Below are positions 18,928 to 28,642 of a DNA stretch of 64,000 nt, in pieces. The notes under the pieces were generated by a model. The model was not told where the DNA came from. It did not search any database and worked only from the letters and a program-made list of their open reading frames with translations. The stretch covers positions 1,036,001 through 1,100,000 of the forward strand of contig JAPFFF010000052.1 of NCBI GenBank assembly GCA_039105265.1, in the 5' to 3' direction. Source of the DNA: Tritrichomonas musculus. Taxonomy: Eukaryota > Parabasalia > Tritrichomonadida > Tritrichomonadidae. The stretch's first letter is position 1. Every line of letters starts with the position of its first letter. The translations under genes were made by a program, and so were the position numbers.

Positions 18928-19006
18928 TTGGTTTCATATAAAAAAAGTGGAACCACTAGTGATGAACTAGCCACAGATGTACTCAATTTTTAACACGAAC
19001 ACAAAC

Positions 19007-19327
19007 ATGGCATTCGGTAGTTGGTTGAAGAACCTCGGTAAGAAGATCGTGAATGGATTCAAAAAAGTGATTCCAATTGCGAAAAAAGTCGGAAAAGTCG
19101 TTAAAAACACAGTAGCACCCATACTTGGCACCATCGGTAATGCTATCGGTGGCAAAGCTGGTAAAGCGATTGGTGTCGCAAGTGACATAGCTGGTAAAGC
19201 TGCTGATAAAACAATCACGATAACAGATAAAGTCGATAACTATATCAAAACAAACGGTAGATCCATGATGGATGATTGGATTGCGCATGAACGAAACCTA
19301 TCAAAACATCTAGTCATTCCAAAATAA
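19007..19327 (+). CDS. MAFGSW-type small capsid-associated protein (106 aa)
   Basis: The ATG at 19007 is preferred over the upstream in-frame codon at 18977, because it follows TTTTTAACACGAACACAAAC and gives the MAFGSW start shared with the protein at 27885-28187. The product has a basic amphipathic first third (KKIVNGFKKVIPIAKKVGK) and a Gly/Ala-rich hydrophobic middle (LGTIGNAIGGKAGKAIG), a pattern reminiscent of membrane-active minor capsid proteins such as adenovirus pVI. That comparison is by character only. It is head-to-head with the capsid gene, as in the large Maverick. Confidence 0.75.
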   Translation: MAFGSWLKNLGKKIVNGFKKVIPIAKKVGKVVKNTVAPILGTIGNAIGGKAGKAIGVASDIAGKAADKTITITDKVDNYIKTNGRSMMDDWIAHERNLSKHLVIPK

Positions 19328-19439
19328 ACACGTTTTAGTGAGTTCGTTAATGATAGATCGTTATTGAAATTAATCGTTAATGGTTGATCGTTTTTGTAAT
19401 TGATCGATAATGTTTAACTATTTTTGTTGTAACACAAAC

Positions 19440-19787
19440 ATGGAAGTCAATGTCATCGAACCAATCACACACTACGTTAAAGAGTTTGATACACCAAACG
19501 ATTTCGATTCATGGTACAAGTCACATCAAGAAGAGATGGATAAGCTAACCACACACAAACTCAACAAGATGTATCACATCAACGGATATCGCGTAACGAG
19601 AATCAAAGGTGTATTATCACTCAAAAAAGCGCCATCGAAACCATCGAAACCAGATGATTCATCAGAAACAGAACAACGATTCATCGCAATCGAAAACGAA
19701 ATATCAGACATGACTGATGACATCAAAAACATCAAATTAGCGTTACAAACCATACAAGATTACTTCAAACAACTCATACCTGAATAA
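19440..19787 (+). CDS. Small conserved Maverick protein (115 aa), EEMDKLTTHKLNK family
   Basis: The start at 19440 follows TTTTTGTTGTAACACAAAC. It is paralogous to 28220-28642: both begin with VIEPI..VKEFD-like sequence and share EEMDKLTTHKLNK and GYR.TRIK.VLSLKK, then end in a short coiled coil (ENEISDMTDDIKNIKLAL). It overlaps the ATPase gene end by 14 bases on the other strand. Probably a virion or assembly protein. Function unknown. Confidence 0.7.
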   Translation: MEVNVIEPITHYVKEFDTPNDFDSWYKSHQEEMDKLTTHKLNKMYHINGYRVTRIKGVLSLKKAPSKPSKPDDSSETEQRFIAIENEISDMTDDIKNIKLALQTIQDYFKQLIPE

Positions 19788-20622
19788 ACGTTTCACCACC
19801 GTCAACAACTTGAATCACCATATATGGATGTGAATCTGGATATTCAGTCTTCAACGACATGATCTGTTCATATTTTTCATAGAAATCATCGAAACATAGA
19901 TTCGACGCTGATTGACTGTAAATGTATCTCAATTGTTGTTTGTTGAAACACGGAAATATCATTAACGTTGTTATCTCATTCTTGATATGCGGTTTCAGAC
20001 CTTTCCATCCCTGAATTAATAGAAAGAATGTCATGTTCGTATGTCGACAACGACGTAATAGTTGTGAAAAGTATGACGTTTCATTCGAAAACAGTTTACT
20101 GTTACTGATATCATCGAACAGAACCAACGTATGCAAATACTGGTGATGGAAATCGTTAATGTGTAACGTATCGAATAGTTTATTGATATCACTCTGTGTG
20201 ATGTTCAACTGCGGATCATCTAGTTTATCTTCGAGATGGTTATTTTTGATCGAATAGTACTCGTTTTTAGCTTTAATGATCTTATCGATAGCGTTTTCCG
20301 CAGCTGATTCACTGATAGTGATGATTGGTAAACGTGGTTCTATTAATGACTTCAACGCGATGAATGATCGATCACTTTCATTACCATCTTTGGTTACATA
20401 GACGAGTAGATGATGTGTATTCATCAATGATATTTTAATCACCTCTTCCAATGCGATAACGGTCTTACCTTGACCTTGTTTACCAACGATCACGTTAACG
20501 GAATTATATCGAACGTTGATCTCTGGATGAATCTTATCTATGAATGCACCACTCATGACACTCTTTTTACTAGTCAATACTTCATATACTTTATCTTTGA
20601 CAATGTCGTTCAATGAACTCAT
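19774..20622 (-). CDS. ATP: Packaging ATPase of the inserted element (FtsK/HerA, A32-like)
   Basis: Predicted to pump element DNA into capsids. Walker A VGKQGQGKT lies near residue 45, Walker B LVLFDDIS near 165, then an Arg/Gln-rich sensor region (LLRRCRHTNMTFFLLIQGWK). It is about 282 residues, close in length and clearly homologous to the ATPase at 28585-29400 (shared FPCFN.QQL.YIYSQSASNL). It lies between the small protein and the 368-residue protein, as in the large Maverick. Confidence 0.88.
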   Translation of the reverse strand: MSSLNDIVKDKVYEVLTSKKSVMSGAFIDKIHPEINVRYNSVNVIVGKQGQGKTVIALEEVIKISLMNTHHLLVYVTKDGNESDRSFIALKSLIEPRLPIITISESAAENAIDKIIKAKNEYYSIKNNHLEDKLDDPQLNITQSDINKLFDTLHINDFHHQYLHTLVLFDDISNSKLFSNETSYFSQLLRRCRHTNMTFFLLIQGWKGLKPHIKNEITTLMIFPCFNKQQLRYIYSQSASNLCFDDFYEKYEQIMSLKTEYPDSHPYMVIQVVDGGETFIQV

Positions 20623-20665
20623 TATGTTTCGATCTCATAAAAATAACTCATGAATAGACCTTCAT

Positions 20666-21772
20666 TTAGTTACCATCTAAGAAATCTGATTCATCAACAT
20701 CAGGTGCATCATTAGCATGCATCTCAGCTAATCCATCATAGAACTCTTGATTAATTGGTTCTGGTCGTCCATATCCGCTAACACCACCAAATAAAGGTGC
20801 AATATGTAACTCATTACCACCAATCGCATTTGCTGGTAGATTGAGTAATCTTTGAATACCATTTACTAGAAGATCTACAAGATTGTCATATGAATGTGTA
20901 TTTACATTATCTTTGAATCCACCTGCTAAAGTTTGCACTAATTGTTCAAGTCGTGGTTTAACTGTTTTTCGTTTACGTAATTTATCAAAATCTGTTTGAG
21001 ATAATTGATGGTTTGGATCTAATTCACGTCTGACTTGATCATTCCATGTGCTACCACAAAGTTTAGAATGTAATAGCATCTTTTGTGTTCCAGGTATATT
21101 TTGACCGGATGATTCTTCAACACGAGCGATGGCATCATCAAATGCTGGTCCAAATATATACTTCTTATACATATCATACGCTGATTGAGAACGTGGCGCT
21201 TTATGTGTAGCTGCATACCATTGCGGTAAACGTTCAGGGTGTGATTCGGTAACTCTTCCAAGATATTGTAACTGTTCTGGTCTTGTAACATCATCATATG
21301 TAAAATATCGAACACCTTTCTGATCTCTTATGTAATCATCTCGACCATATGATTTAACAGGTTGACCATTTTCATCTAAGTGACGTAATCGTTCAGCTTT
21401 TCTAGCGGATCTTGTTGGAAATGCGTTATAGTAAACCAAATCATCAGCCCATTTAGATTTCGTTGTTGTATATCCATTAACAATCATAGGATTACCATCT
21501 TTGTTAACGACGATTACATCTGGAATACCATCATTATTCTTATCAACCATGTTATCTAGAGTGTCTTGTCCATTTGGATCTTTCTTAAGTAATCTCCATT
21601 GTGAATTCGGATTTGAACGATTATGTTTAGCGACCAACGCGGCAGCACCTGCTGGTGACATAGCTGAAACCATTCTTTTAATATCACTTGGTTTAACACC
21701 TTTAGATTGTAATCCCAATATTACATCAGCTAACTCTGCCATTCCATTCTTAGTTTTAGCTTTTGAAGTCAT
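20666..21772 (-). CDS. Structural-type protein with EF-hand-like loop (368 aa)
   Basis: It shares its core with 29481-31451: AQA-type helix, then AKHNRSNPNSQWRL, DKNNDGIPDVIVVN and VNGYTTTKSKWADDL. The segment D-K-N-N-D-G-I-P-D resembles a calcium-binding EF-hand/dockerin loop. It is shorter at the N-terminus than the paralogue. It lies at the right end of the element on the same strand as the ATPase. The virion role is inferred from position only. Confidence 0.7.
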   Translation of the reverse strand: MTSKAKTKNGMAELADVILGLQSKGVKPSDIKRMVSAMSPAGAAALVAKHNRSNPNSQWRLLKKDPNGQDTLDNMVDKNNDGIPDVIVVNKDGNPMIVNGYTTTKSKWADDLVYYNAFPTRSARKAERLRHLDENGQPVKSYGRDDYIRDQKGVRYFTYDDVTRPEQLQYLGRVTESHPERLPQWYAATHKAPRSQSAYDMYKKYIFGPAFDDAIARVEESSGQNIPGTQKMLLHSKLCGSTWNDQVRRELDPNHQLSQTDFDKLRKRKTVKPRLEQLVQTLAGGFKDNVNTHSYDNLVDLLVNGIQRLLNLPANAIGGNELHIAPLFGGVSGYGRPEPINQEFYDGLAEMHANDAPDVDESDFLDGN

Positions 21773-21837
21773 TTTGTGTTTGAATAAAAAAAGATGTGAT
21801 GGTTGTCATGATTCTCCAACAAAACACATATGTTTAC

Positions 21838-21950
21838 CCCTCGCGACACATCAACACCATCGAAACTTATCATGTATAACACTTCCAATTATCTAGGGGT
21901 CCAATTCTATTCTATGAAATCGATATCGAATCACCGCATCCGATATTCAC
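21838..21950 (-). repeat. Right subterminal inverted repeat of the inserted element
   Basis: Partner of 16396-16503, containing CCAATTATCTAGGGGTCCAA. Confidence 0.75.
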
Positions 21951-21983
21951 TCATGATCACCCATTCACAGCACTCACTCACGA

Positions 21984-22313
21984 CACATCAATCACACTCA
22001 CCTTCATCGATCATCGTTTCCGATCACCATTCACGACATCACACTCACTCATTCACACATTTTTAAACACCTTCGCGACACTCGCTCGCGACACTCATAA
22101 ACGCTATTTTTGATGGTTTTCACACATGAAACACATGATCGATAAACACTGTAAAACACCCGATAATGATCAACTTTCGCTGGTTTTGATCCATGACTGA
22201 CTAGGCGGATCAAACTACTGATTTCCGAAACTGACCTATTGATTATACCCCCCTCAGAATAGGCGAGTTTGATAATATTATCTGGGGGTCCACAGCGTCT
22301 CCACATTACTACT
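21984..22313 (-). repeat. Right 330-bp terminal inverted repeat of the inserted element
   Basis: Partner of 15265-15594. It ends TACTACT directly before the AACCG duplication. Confidence 0.93.
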
Positions 22314-25300
22314 AACCGTCTATGATTACAGAGCAAATACAGTCTGTGGTGTCTTCTGCAGTCGAACTGACGAACATATTTTTTTTCGGGTCTCTACGAT
22401 ACACATGACCTGATAAAAATACAGGTTTTCCAATCTTATAGTCCGATATTTCTTCACCCGCTTCTATCGGGGCATAATGAGTGATGGTAGTGTTTGTTGT
22501 TGCGTGAAGTTCATCAACATATGATTTCTGAGCAAAATTATCATTCACATATTTCACCGAAGTAATCATATTATCATTCACAGGTTGGTTGCTGATTAAT
22601 GTGATAGATGCATCATATATATTAGTTAAAGTATCATCCTCAGCTCTTATTGAAACAATATGGGTATTAAAATGAATATCTATTGATTCACTGGTTGATT
22701 TGTATATTAAATTCAAGTTATTTCGTCCAGAATAAGTATATTCAGCTTCTTCATATGTTGTATCATCAGCATTTCGTTTGAACTTTACGATAATATTTTT
22801 GGTTGTTAATACCTTTCTTATATCAGCATCTGGGACTACACAACCACTATCATTCTGGGCACATTGAATTGTGAATCGTTCTGGATTTCCATCAGCAACA
22901 TTTTCAGTTTTAATGAATGGTGATTCGATTTGTGCTCTAATGAAATTATATGCTATTGGATTACCTCTATGTGATGCACTTACCGATGCATATGTAATTC
23001 TCCCATCGCTATGAAGCCATCTTATTATATCAATTGATTTACCATTATTATCATACCTCTGCATTACATCAGCATTGCTAGCAGAAACATTTGGTTTAAA
23101 TATTACATCAATATGCATTATATCATCATCTTGATTATCACCCCAATTAACATCAAATATCAAATGAACTCCAGCATCAGGCATCCTCGGTGTGATACGT
23201 GCACCATCAATTATACTTGGTAGATATTCAATGTTCAATTCAGTACCATACAACGCAGTACTCAACGCAGATTCATTAATCAAGTCTGTTGGAATTTCTG
23301 GGATATCTGTTTTTAACGCATATTTTCCATCCGCTTCTTCCTTTGAAATATATCCCGATAAATCGACTGTTTTGAGCTGTTTCATATGATTATCTATCAA
23401 TTTTTTGACTGCCTTTGCTGTAATCAGCTGTTTATTAGTCAGTTCTTCGCCCAACAAAATCGGTTTCTGTTCTTTTGTCATCGACATAAGCCAAGCAGCT
23501 GAAGGACAATTTTCTGCATATACATCTAAATACGGAACATTTATTCGAAAATCTTCATACTCTCCGTCTATTTTAATCTCCTCATTGTCATCAACTCCAT
23601 AACAAAGATATCGGAAACATTTCTTGTCAAACGCCTCTATTTCTTCAATAAATTCCAGCGCGGTTCGAATCTCTCTTGGAGCAGCAAGAACATCAACGTC
23701 CCGAACTATCGCCTCCGCTCCTTCTGAAACCTCTTCACCAGCAAAACAAAAGCTTTTCACCTTTGATATTCCCTTTGCCGCCAACGATAAAAGCGCATTT
23801 GGACCGCCGACAAAATTTACTGTGGCACCAGCTATACACACAACATCTTTGATATAATCAAACCAATTTGTCTTGTTTTTCATATCGTTTAGTTGTTTTT
23901 GGAGGTTTGAATAAAGATTTTGCAGCTCAGATATTCTATTATTTGCTATATCTACTGTATTTCCCAAAGAATTTAGAACAAAAAGATGAGACTCAATATT
24001 TTCCCCAATAACGACGCCAGATGTCTGTATATTACAGTTTGTGTATAAAGTACTGCATGCCTCAGGTCTTGGTACGACAGAATAATACCCACATCCTGCC
24101 AGAAACTCAAAAGTATTTCCTCCTTCTTTATACGAAACATCTGGTATCGGAAAAATTACTTCTTTGGCAGAGGGCATATAAAGTATCAGGCCGTAAGGAG
24201 GATTCCCAATATCTATTCGGCTATTGTAGTGGAAAGGAATATATTTATAACAATTTTCTGAAACAACTTTATAGCACGATTCTGACTCATAACTGCTATG
24301 AGAATACCCAAATTCAGAGGTATATTCTATTCCGTTTATATTTAGACTTGCCAAAAAATTACATGACTCTTTCTTGGTACATTTCAGTAAAATTCCCCAA
24401 TATCCGTCTTTATCTTCGTATTTTGCCACTTCGCAATCGTTAAATGTACAAAGTCCTTTCTCAACAATGACTTCAAAAGGATTTTTGTCGGTATAATTGT
24501 GTGTCCAATTCCTTAGGACGTATCGATTTGTGTCGTTTTGCTCAATGAAAATTCCTTGATATGTATGCTTGAAGAACACAGTTTCTCCTTTGATTGATTT
24601 GGAGCCAGGAATATTGTATGACAAATTATTGCCGACCCATTCATTATTTTGCTTTGTGAGTTTGAAATCTGTACCAAATACCTCATCATGGAACTCAAAA
24701 GTTTGTCCATCTAAGAGCTTGTCAAATTCTTCTGTTCCGGGAATATAGCCCCAATCAGCATAATAATATTGTTCATTTTCTGTAGTCCCGAACGACTTCA
24801 TCTCATAGAAATTCGGTAAAGGGGAAGTGTAAAGTTTGAGACAATTTTCTGCATCGACATTATTACATTTGATATTTATGAGGTTAGATTCCTTGTTTGA
24901 AATATATTGCTTCACTCTTCCTGTGAAATTTATTCTCATGAAACCAGAAGTAAAGAGGTCAAAAGGATTATCAATAGATTCCTTACTCATATAAATTCGG
25001 GCGGATAATTCGTTTTCAATATATGAAATTGCGTTATTTGAGTCGATTTTGGGATTCGTAAATTTGCCTGTTTTTGTGTCTATTTTTGCTTCCCCAAACG
25101 TTGAACAGTTTATTGTAAAAACATCTCCTGAATAGTCAGATGGTATATTAATTTTAATTTCCAAAATATTGTATTCGTCATTTTCTGCTTTCGATAAGGA
25201 GTTTAAGTCAAGGGAATAGGCGTCAAGACCATCTTCATATGATAATTCATTAACTGAGTCAGGAGATTTTTCCAAAGAGGTTATTCGTTCTTCATGATTA

Positions 25301-25497
25301 CTCAGAGCTTCCGCATGGTTAATGAGCTGAGATTTCAGAGAGATTCCTCCCAAATTTATATCTTCTCCAACGGTCAAATCTTGTTCGATATCAGCTGTTT
25401 TGGCGCTTATTTCATCACAATTTATTGAGGAAGGATTCTTTGAACCACCTATAAATGCACCGTCTAAAGCGTTCTGTTTAGTCAGTATTGCAGTCAT
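22314..25497 (-). CDS. Fibre-like Maverick protein, main part (interrupted at its 3' end by the inserted element)
   Basis: The reading frame starts at 25497. An N-terminal anchor-like region (TADIEQDLTVGEDINLGG) precedes a coiled coil (LINHAEALSNHEERITSLEK), a long beta-rich middle (residues about 100-500), a second coiled coil (NNRISELQNLYSNLQKQLN near 520), a hydrophobic Gly-rich patch, and a tail-fibre-like linker (DLSGYISKEEADGKYALKTD). The segment near residues 750-1050 is homologous to the protein at 56744-57925. This architecture suits a spike or fibre. It is divergent from the 110-residue gene with 14 bases between the two starts. Insertion of the short element broke the gene. Confidence 0.75.
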
Positions 25498-25511
25498 TTA
25501 TTTAGTATTAA

Positions 25512-25844
25512 ATGCCTAAGACATACTTCATTACCAAGAAATACAACAATATTTTGCCCTCAGAATTCACAAATTCATTGAATAAACGATATATTTCCTT
25601 CCAATATTGTCGAGCCACCTGTAATGGATATCTGGACGGAGAAACAGAAATGCACGCTTCATTTATTCAAAGAGATGAGTACGAAGATTCTCTTGTCTGG
25701 TACGCCAATTTGACTCCTCCAGACGATAATAGGAAATACGAATTTGTCGGGACAAAAAGAGAGTTTAGGATATGGTTCACAGACGCAGAAGGGAACGAAA
25801 TAAAGCCTGACAACTTCACTGTTTTCTTGAAGTTAGAGTATTGA
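25512..25844 (+). CDS. Small conserved-looking Maverick protein (110 aa)
   Basis: Divergent from the fibre-like gene across a 14-base gap and tail-to-tail with the capsid gene. Beta-rich composition with many aromatic residues (YISFQYCRATCNGYLDG, SLVWYANLTPP, FRIWFTDAEGNEIKPDNF) might make a single jelly-roll or immunoglobulin-like fold, so a minor capsid or penton-like role is possible. No family recognised. Confidence 0.6.
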   Translation: MPKTYFITKKYNNILPSEFTNSLNKRYISFQYCRATCNGYLDGETEMHASFIQRDEYEDSLVWYANLTPPDDNRKYEFVGTKREFRIWFTDAEGNEIKPDNFTVFLKLEY

Positions 25845-25895
25845 GCATGCGTAAGTACTGAACGCAAAAAAATATTTTTTTAGACTATTTGTTGC

Positions 25896-27785
25896 TTAAG
25901 CGTAGCCTGCTGGAACGCCAGTCTGATAATATTCTACTCCATTAACGCTCCAAGTGAAGTATGTATCAGAACAAATCCAGGCTTCTGGTGACGGAGGATG
26001 CATATTGGGATATTCTGGGTCGGGAATAAAGTATGTGTCATCATCACCACGATACATTGGCTGACCTCTGAACGTAACGGTTATTGAAGTACTTCCAGTA
26101 TCTATTCCGTCAAATACATAACCAGCATTGCTCCTTTCAAGTTGGAAGTTTATGCCAAAAGATGTTCCGTCTGAGCGACAATTTGTATATCGTTTTCCTG
26201 TTGCTGGGTCGTTTAATGGTTGCGTGAAAGAGTCTTCAAATTCTTGTGTGGCTTCTAAGGCTCCATCTAGTTCGTTTGCGATAAGCTGATGTTGATAAAA
26301 TCTTGCAGCACAAGTATTGGCAAATTCTGTGTCTGGGTATGTTCTTTTATTGACTACAAGCTGGACATTTTGATACATAATATTGTCGAAACAAGTAATG
26401 TCAGCAGGAGATTTTGGAAACATCATTGTGATATTTGTCGCATTTCTCAATGGAATTGACTTACTGATTTCGAGACCGTTTACTTTGGCAGTTCCTTCGA
26501 ATATTTCTCTTGTAAGTTCCTGAGATGGAATCAATAAAGGAGTCTGTAATTCTCTGACAAGTCCTTGATAAACATCTGGTTTGAGACCAAAACCTGCTAA
26601 ATTTGAACGACCCAATTGAATAGTTCCTCCAAGGACATCCAAAGTAATTTTCTCTGTTTTGAGATTGATATTCTCTGATTTTGTTGAGGCAAGTAAGGCT
26701 CCTTTCAATTCACTTTTGATAATTTTGACAGTATCTCCTGGATCCAATGGTTTGTCTGGATTAGCTGCTGCGATTAATTCTGCAAATTCTCTTTTATTGA
26801 CATCATCTCTTGAAACTCCATATTTTGTAAATTCTTCGTCAGTATATCCGAAATCAATTGTTGGATGTTCCAAAACATCGTCATCATAGACATTTGCTCC
26901 TTTGTATCTTTGGTACTCGATATGAAGTTTTTGGGAAGGAGTTGGATTGGCAGAATAATGAGAAACAATGACAGATGGACGGCCTATTTGAGTGAATTTT
27001 CTTGAGATTGGGATGACAGCAGGCATTTCTTCGGCAATTTCTTTGTCTTCCAAAAATTGTAGAGTTTCCTTAACGATATTTGGATTGATTTGTGCCCAGA
27101 CAAGAGCGCGTAAAGATGTTTTGACCTCTTCTTCTATCTCTCCACAAATTGCGTTTGGATATAACTGCCATGCCTGAAGAGCAAGTTGGTCGACAAATGG
27201 GATGGTTAATTCAATGGTAAATTTATGTGGTTGTCCATCAGCAATATCCTTTAAATCGACATAACAACCGCATACCGATGGGGAGAATTGACTGACATTT
27301 TCCCAAGTTGAATGAGAATATTTTGATGTTGCTTTTGCATCACGAGGTTTGATGGAATTATAGGCGAAAGATTCTCTTTGAAGTTCGTCTTGTCGATATG
27401 CGCCTAAGAGTTTATCATTTATCCAGAAGCGACAATCTTCATAAAATTCTACAGCATTCTTGAATCCGACAAATATTTTCATCAATCCATTTGTGTCTGC
27501 AGATACGTCAATAGGTTGGGACAATTTAATGATGAAATCAAGGAGAATTGTAGTAAAAGACTTCTCAATTTGGGTGATTGTATGGCCGGAATGAGATAAT
27601 TTAATACGTGTTTTTGTGCCGACTGGGAGTGGGGCGTCTTTGTCTTTGAACTCTTCCAGAACGAAAGAAAATGTATTATCTCCTCCATTTCTTTGAATGA
27701 GATTTCGTAATTTTGACTGGAAAAATGAAAGAACATCGCCTTCATCATTTCCTAAATTTTTTGTCTGTGCGTTGTAGTAGGTCAT
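25896..27785 (-). CDS. Maverick major capsid protein (629 aa)
   Basis: Length, position and the paralogue in the inserted element fit the double jelly-roll major capsid protein known for Polintons. Features are MTYYNAQTKNLGNDEGD at the start, RNGGDNTFSF, LSHSGHTITQIEKSF, PFVDQLALQAWQLYPN near 215, and a beta-rich second half ending with Pro/Tyr/Trp-rich sequence (PEYPNMHPPSPEAW). It assembles the element's predicted icosahedral shell. The start codon lies in ATTAAATCAAATGAC, 15 bases after TTTTTATA. It is head-to-head with the MAFGSW gene. Confidence 0.85.
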   Translation of the reverse strand: MTYYNAQTKNLGNDEGDVLSFFQSKLRNLIQRNGGDNTFSFVLEEFKDKDAPLPVGTKTRIKLSHSGHTITQIEKSFTTILLDFIIKLSQPIDVSADTNGLMKIFVGFKNAVEFYEDCRFWINDKLLGAYRQDELQRESFAYNSIKPRDAKATSKYSHSTWENVSQFSPSVCGCYVDLKDIADGQPHKFTIELTIPFVDQLALQAWQLYPNAICGEIEEEVKTSLRALVWAQINPNIVKETLQFLEDKEIAEEMPAVIPISRKFTQIGRPSVIVSHYSANPTPSQKLHIEYQRYKGANVYDDDVLEHPTIDFGYTDEEFTKYGVSRDDVNKREFAELIAAANPDKPLDPGDTVKIIKSELKGALLASTKSENINLKTEKITLDVLGGTIQLGRSNLAGFGLKPDVYQGLVRELQTPLLIPSQELTREIFEGTAKVNGLEISKSIPLRNATNITMMFPKSPADITCFDNIMYQNVQLVVNKRTYPDTEFANTCAARFYQHQLIANELDGALEATQEFEDSFTQPLNDPATGKRYTNCRSDGTSFGINFQLERSNAGYVFDGIDTGSTSITVTFRGQPMYRGDDDTYFIPDPEYPNMHPPSPEAWICSDTYFTWSVNGVEYYQTGVPAGYA

Positions 27786-27884
27786 TTGATTTAATATAAA
27801 AATGACAATAAAGGAGTTGTAAAGTTTGTTATATGAACATTTTATTTGTGAAACAAACTAAAACAAAGTTTTACTGAAAAGGAA

Positions 27885-28187
27885 ATGGCATTCGGAAGTT
27901 GGTTTAAAAACATCATTAGCGGAGCAAAAAACGTAATCGGAAAAGCATTACCGGTACTGAAAAAAGGTGCTGAAATTGTGTCAAAAGTCGCTCCAGTACT
28001 TGGTGGGGCGATAGGTGGACCTGTAGGAAATGTAATCAATAAAATAGGCGATTATGCAGGAAAATTTGCTGGAGGAAATAAGGCGTTGGGAGTAAACGGA
28101 GCGGGAATAAGAAATAATAGTTGGTCTCAGCCTGTTAGCGGACCATCAACTAATCCAGGAAGATTTGATATTCCTTTGTTGAAGTAA
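27885..28187 (+). CDS. MAFGSW-type small capsid-associated protein (100 aa)
   Basis: Paralogue of 19007-19327, with the same MAFGSW start, a basic amphipathic helix (IISGAKNVIGKALPVLKKG) and a Gly-rich hydrophobic segment (APVLGGAIGGPVG), then a polar tail. The pattern recalls membrane-interacting minor capsid proteins. The ATG is preceded by TTTTACTGAAAAGGAA, nearly the same 16 bases as those before 28220. Confidence 0.75.
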   Translation: MAFGSWFKNIISGAKNVIGKALPVLKKGAEIVSKVAPVLGGAIGGPVGNVINKIGDYAGKFAGGNKALGVNGAGIRNNSWSQPVSGPSTNPGRFDIPLLK

Positions 28188-28219
28188 GATGAATTTTATT
28201 TGTGTTTATTGAAAAGGAA

Positions 28220-28642
28220 ATGAACGACATCAAAGTAATCGAGCCTATCTCAAAGCATACGAAAGAGTTTGATGCAGTTGATGAATTCAATTTATACTAT
28301 AACAAGAATAAAGAAGAGATGGATAAACTTACGACGCATAAACTCAATAAATTATATCTCATAAAAGGGTATAGAATAACTAGAATCAAGAACGTGTTGA
28401 GTCTCAAAAAAGTCAAAGGAAATTCACAATATGAAGTTGACCTTGGCAACGAGCTAGATGAACTAAAAAAAGAGATACAGCAAATTCGCGAAATAGCGAA
28501 GTTGGTAGAACCTATGAAAGAGACAATAAATAACATCATACATTTCTTAAATCCTCAGATGGAGAGTCCATATGGACATCGCGACTATGTCGAGATAGAA
28601 GTTTCTCCTCCCTCTGATACCTGTACAATTAGGCAGGAATGA
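28220..28642 (+). CDS. Small conserved Maverick protein (140 aa), EEMDKLTTHKLNK family
   Basis: The start at 28220 (MNDIKVIEPIS) fits the GTTTATTGAAAAGGAA leader and the paralogue at 19440. Shared core EEMDKLTTHKLNK and GYRITRIKNVLSLKK, then a short coiled coil (LGNELDELKKEIQQIREIA). The 3' end overlaps the ATPase gene by 58 bases on the opposite strand. Confidence 0.72.
   Translation: MNDIKVIEPISKHTKEFDAVDEFNLYYNKNKEEMDKLTTHKLNKLYLIKGYRITRIKNVLSLKKVKGNSQYEVDLGNELDELKKEIQQIREIAKLVEPMKETINNIIHFLNPQMESPYGHRDYVEIEVSPPSDTCTIRQE

Larger units (their letters stand above)
15265..22313. mobile_element. Short Maverick-type element (7.05 kb) inserted in the larger Maverick
   Basis: The element starts AGTAGTAATGTGG, ends CCACATTACTACT, has identical 330-bp terminal inverted repeats and is flanked by the 5-bp duplication AACCG (15260-15264 and 22314-22318). 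The right half (major-capsid-type gene, MAFGSW protein, small protein, packaging ATPase, 368-residue protein) has the same order and strands as 25896-31451 of the host Maverick. The left half has a 230-residue protein and a protein related to the N-terminal region of the Maverick polymerase ORF. There is no integrase and no polymerase core, so it is incomplete relative to a full Maverick, although its ends look whole. Identical TIRs imply a recent insertion. Its CGAT-rich, higher-GC composition differs from the host element, so it belongs to a separate lineage. Confidence 0.88.
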
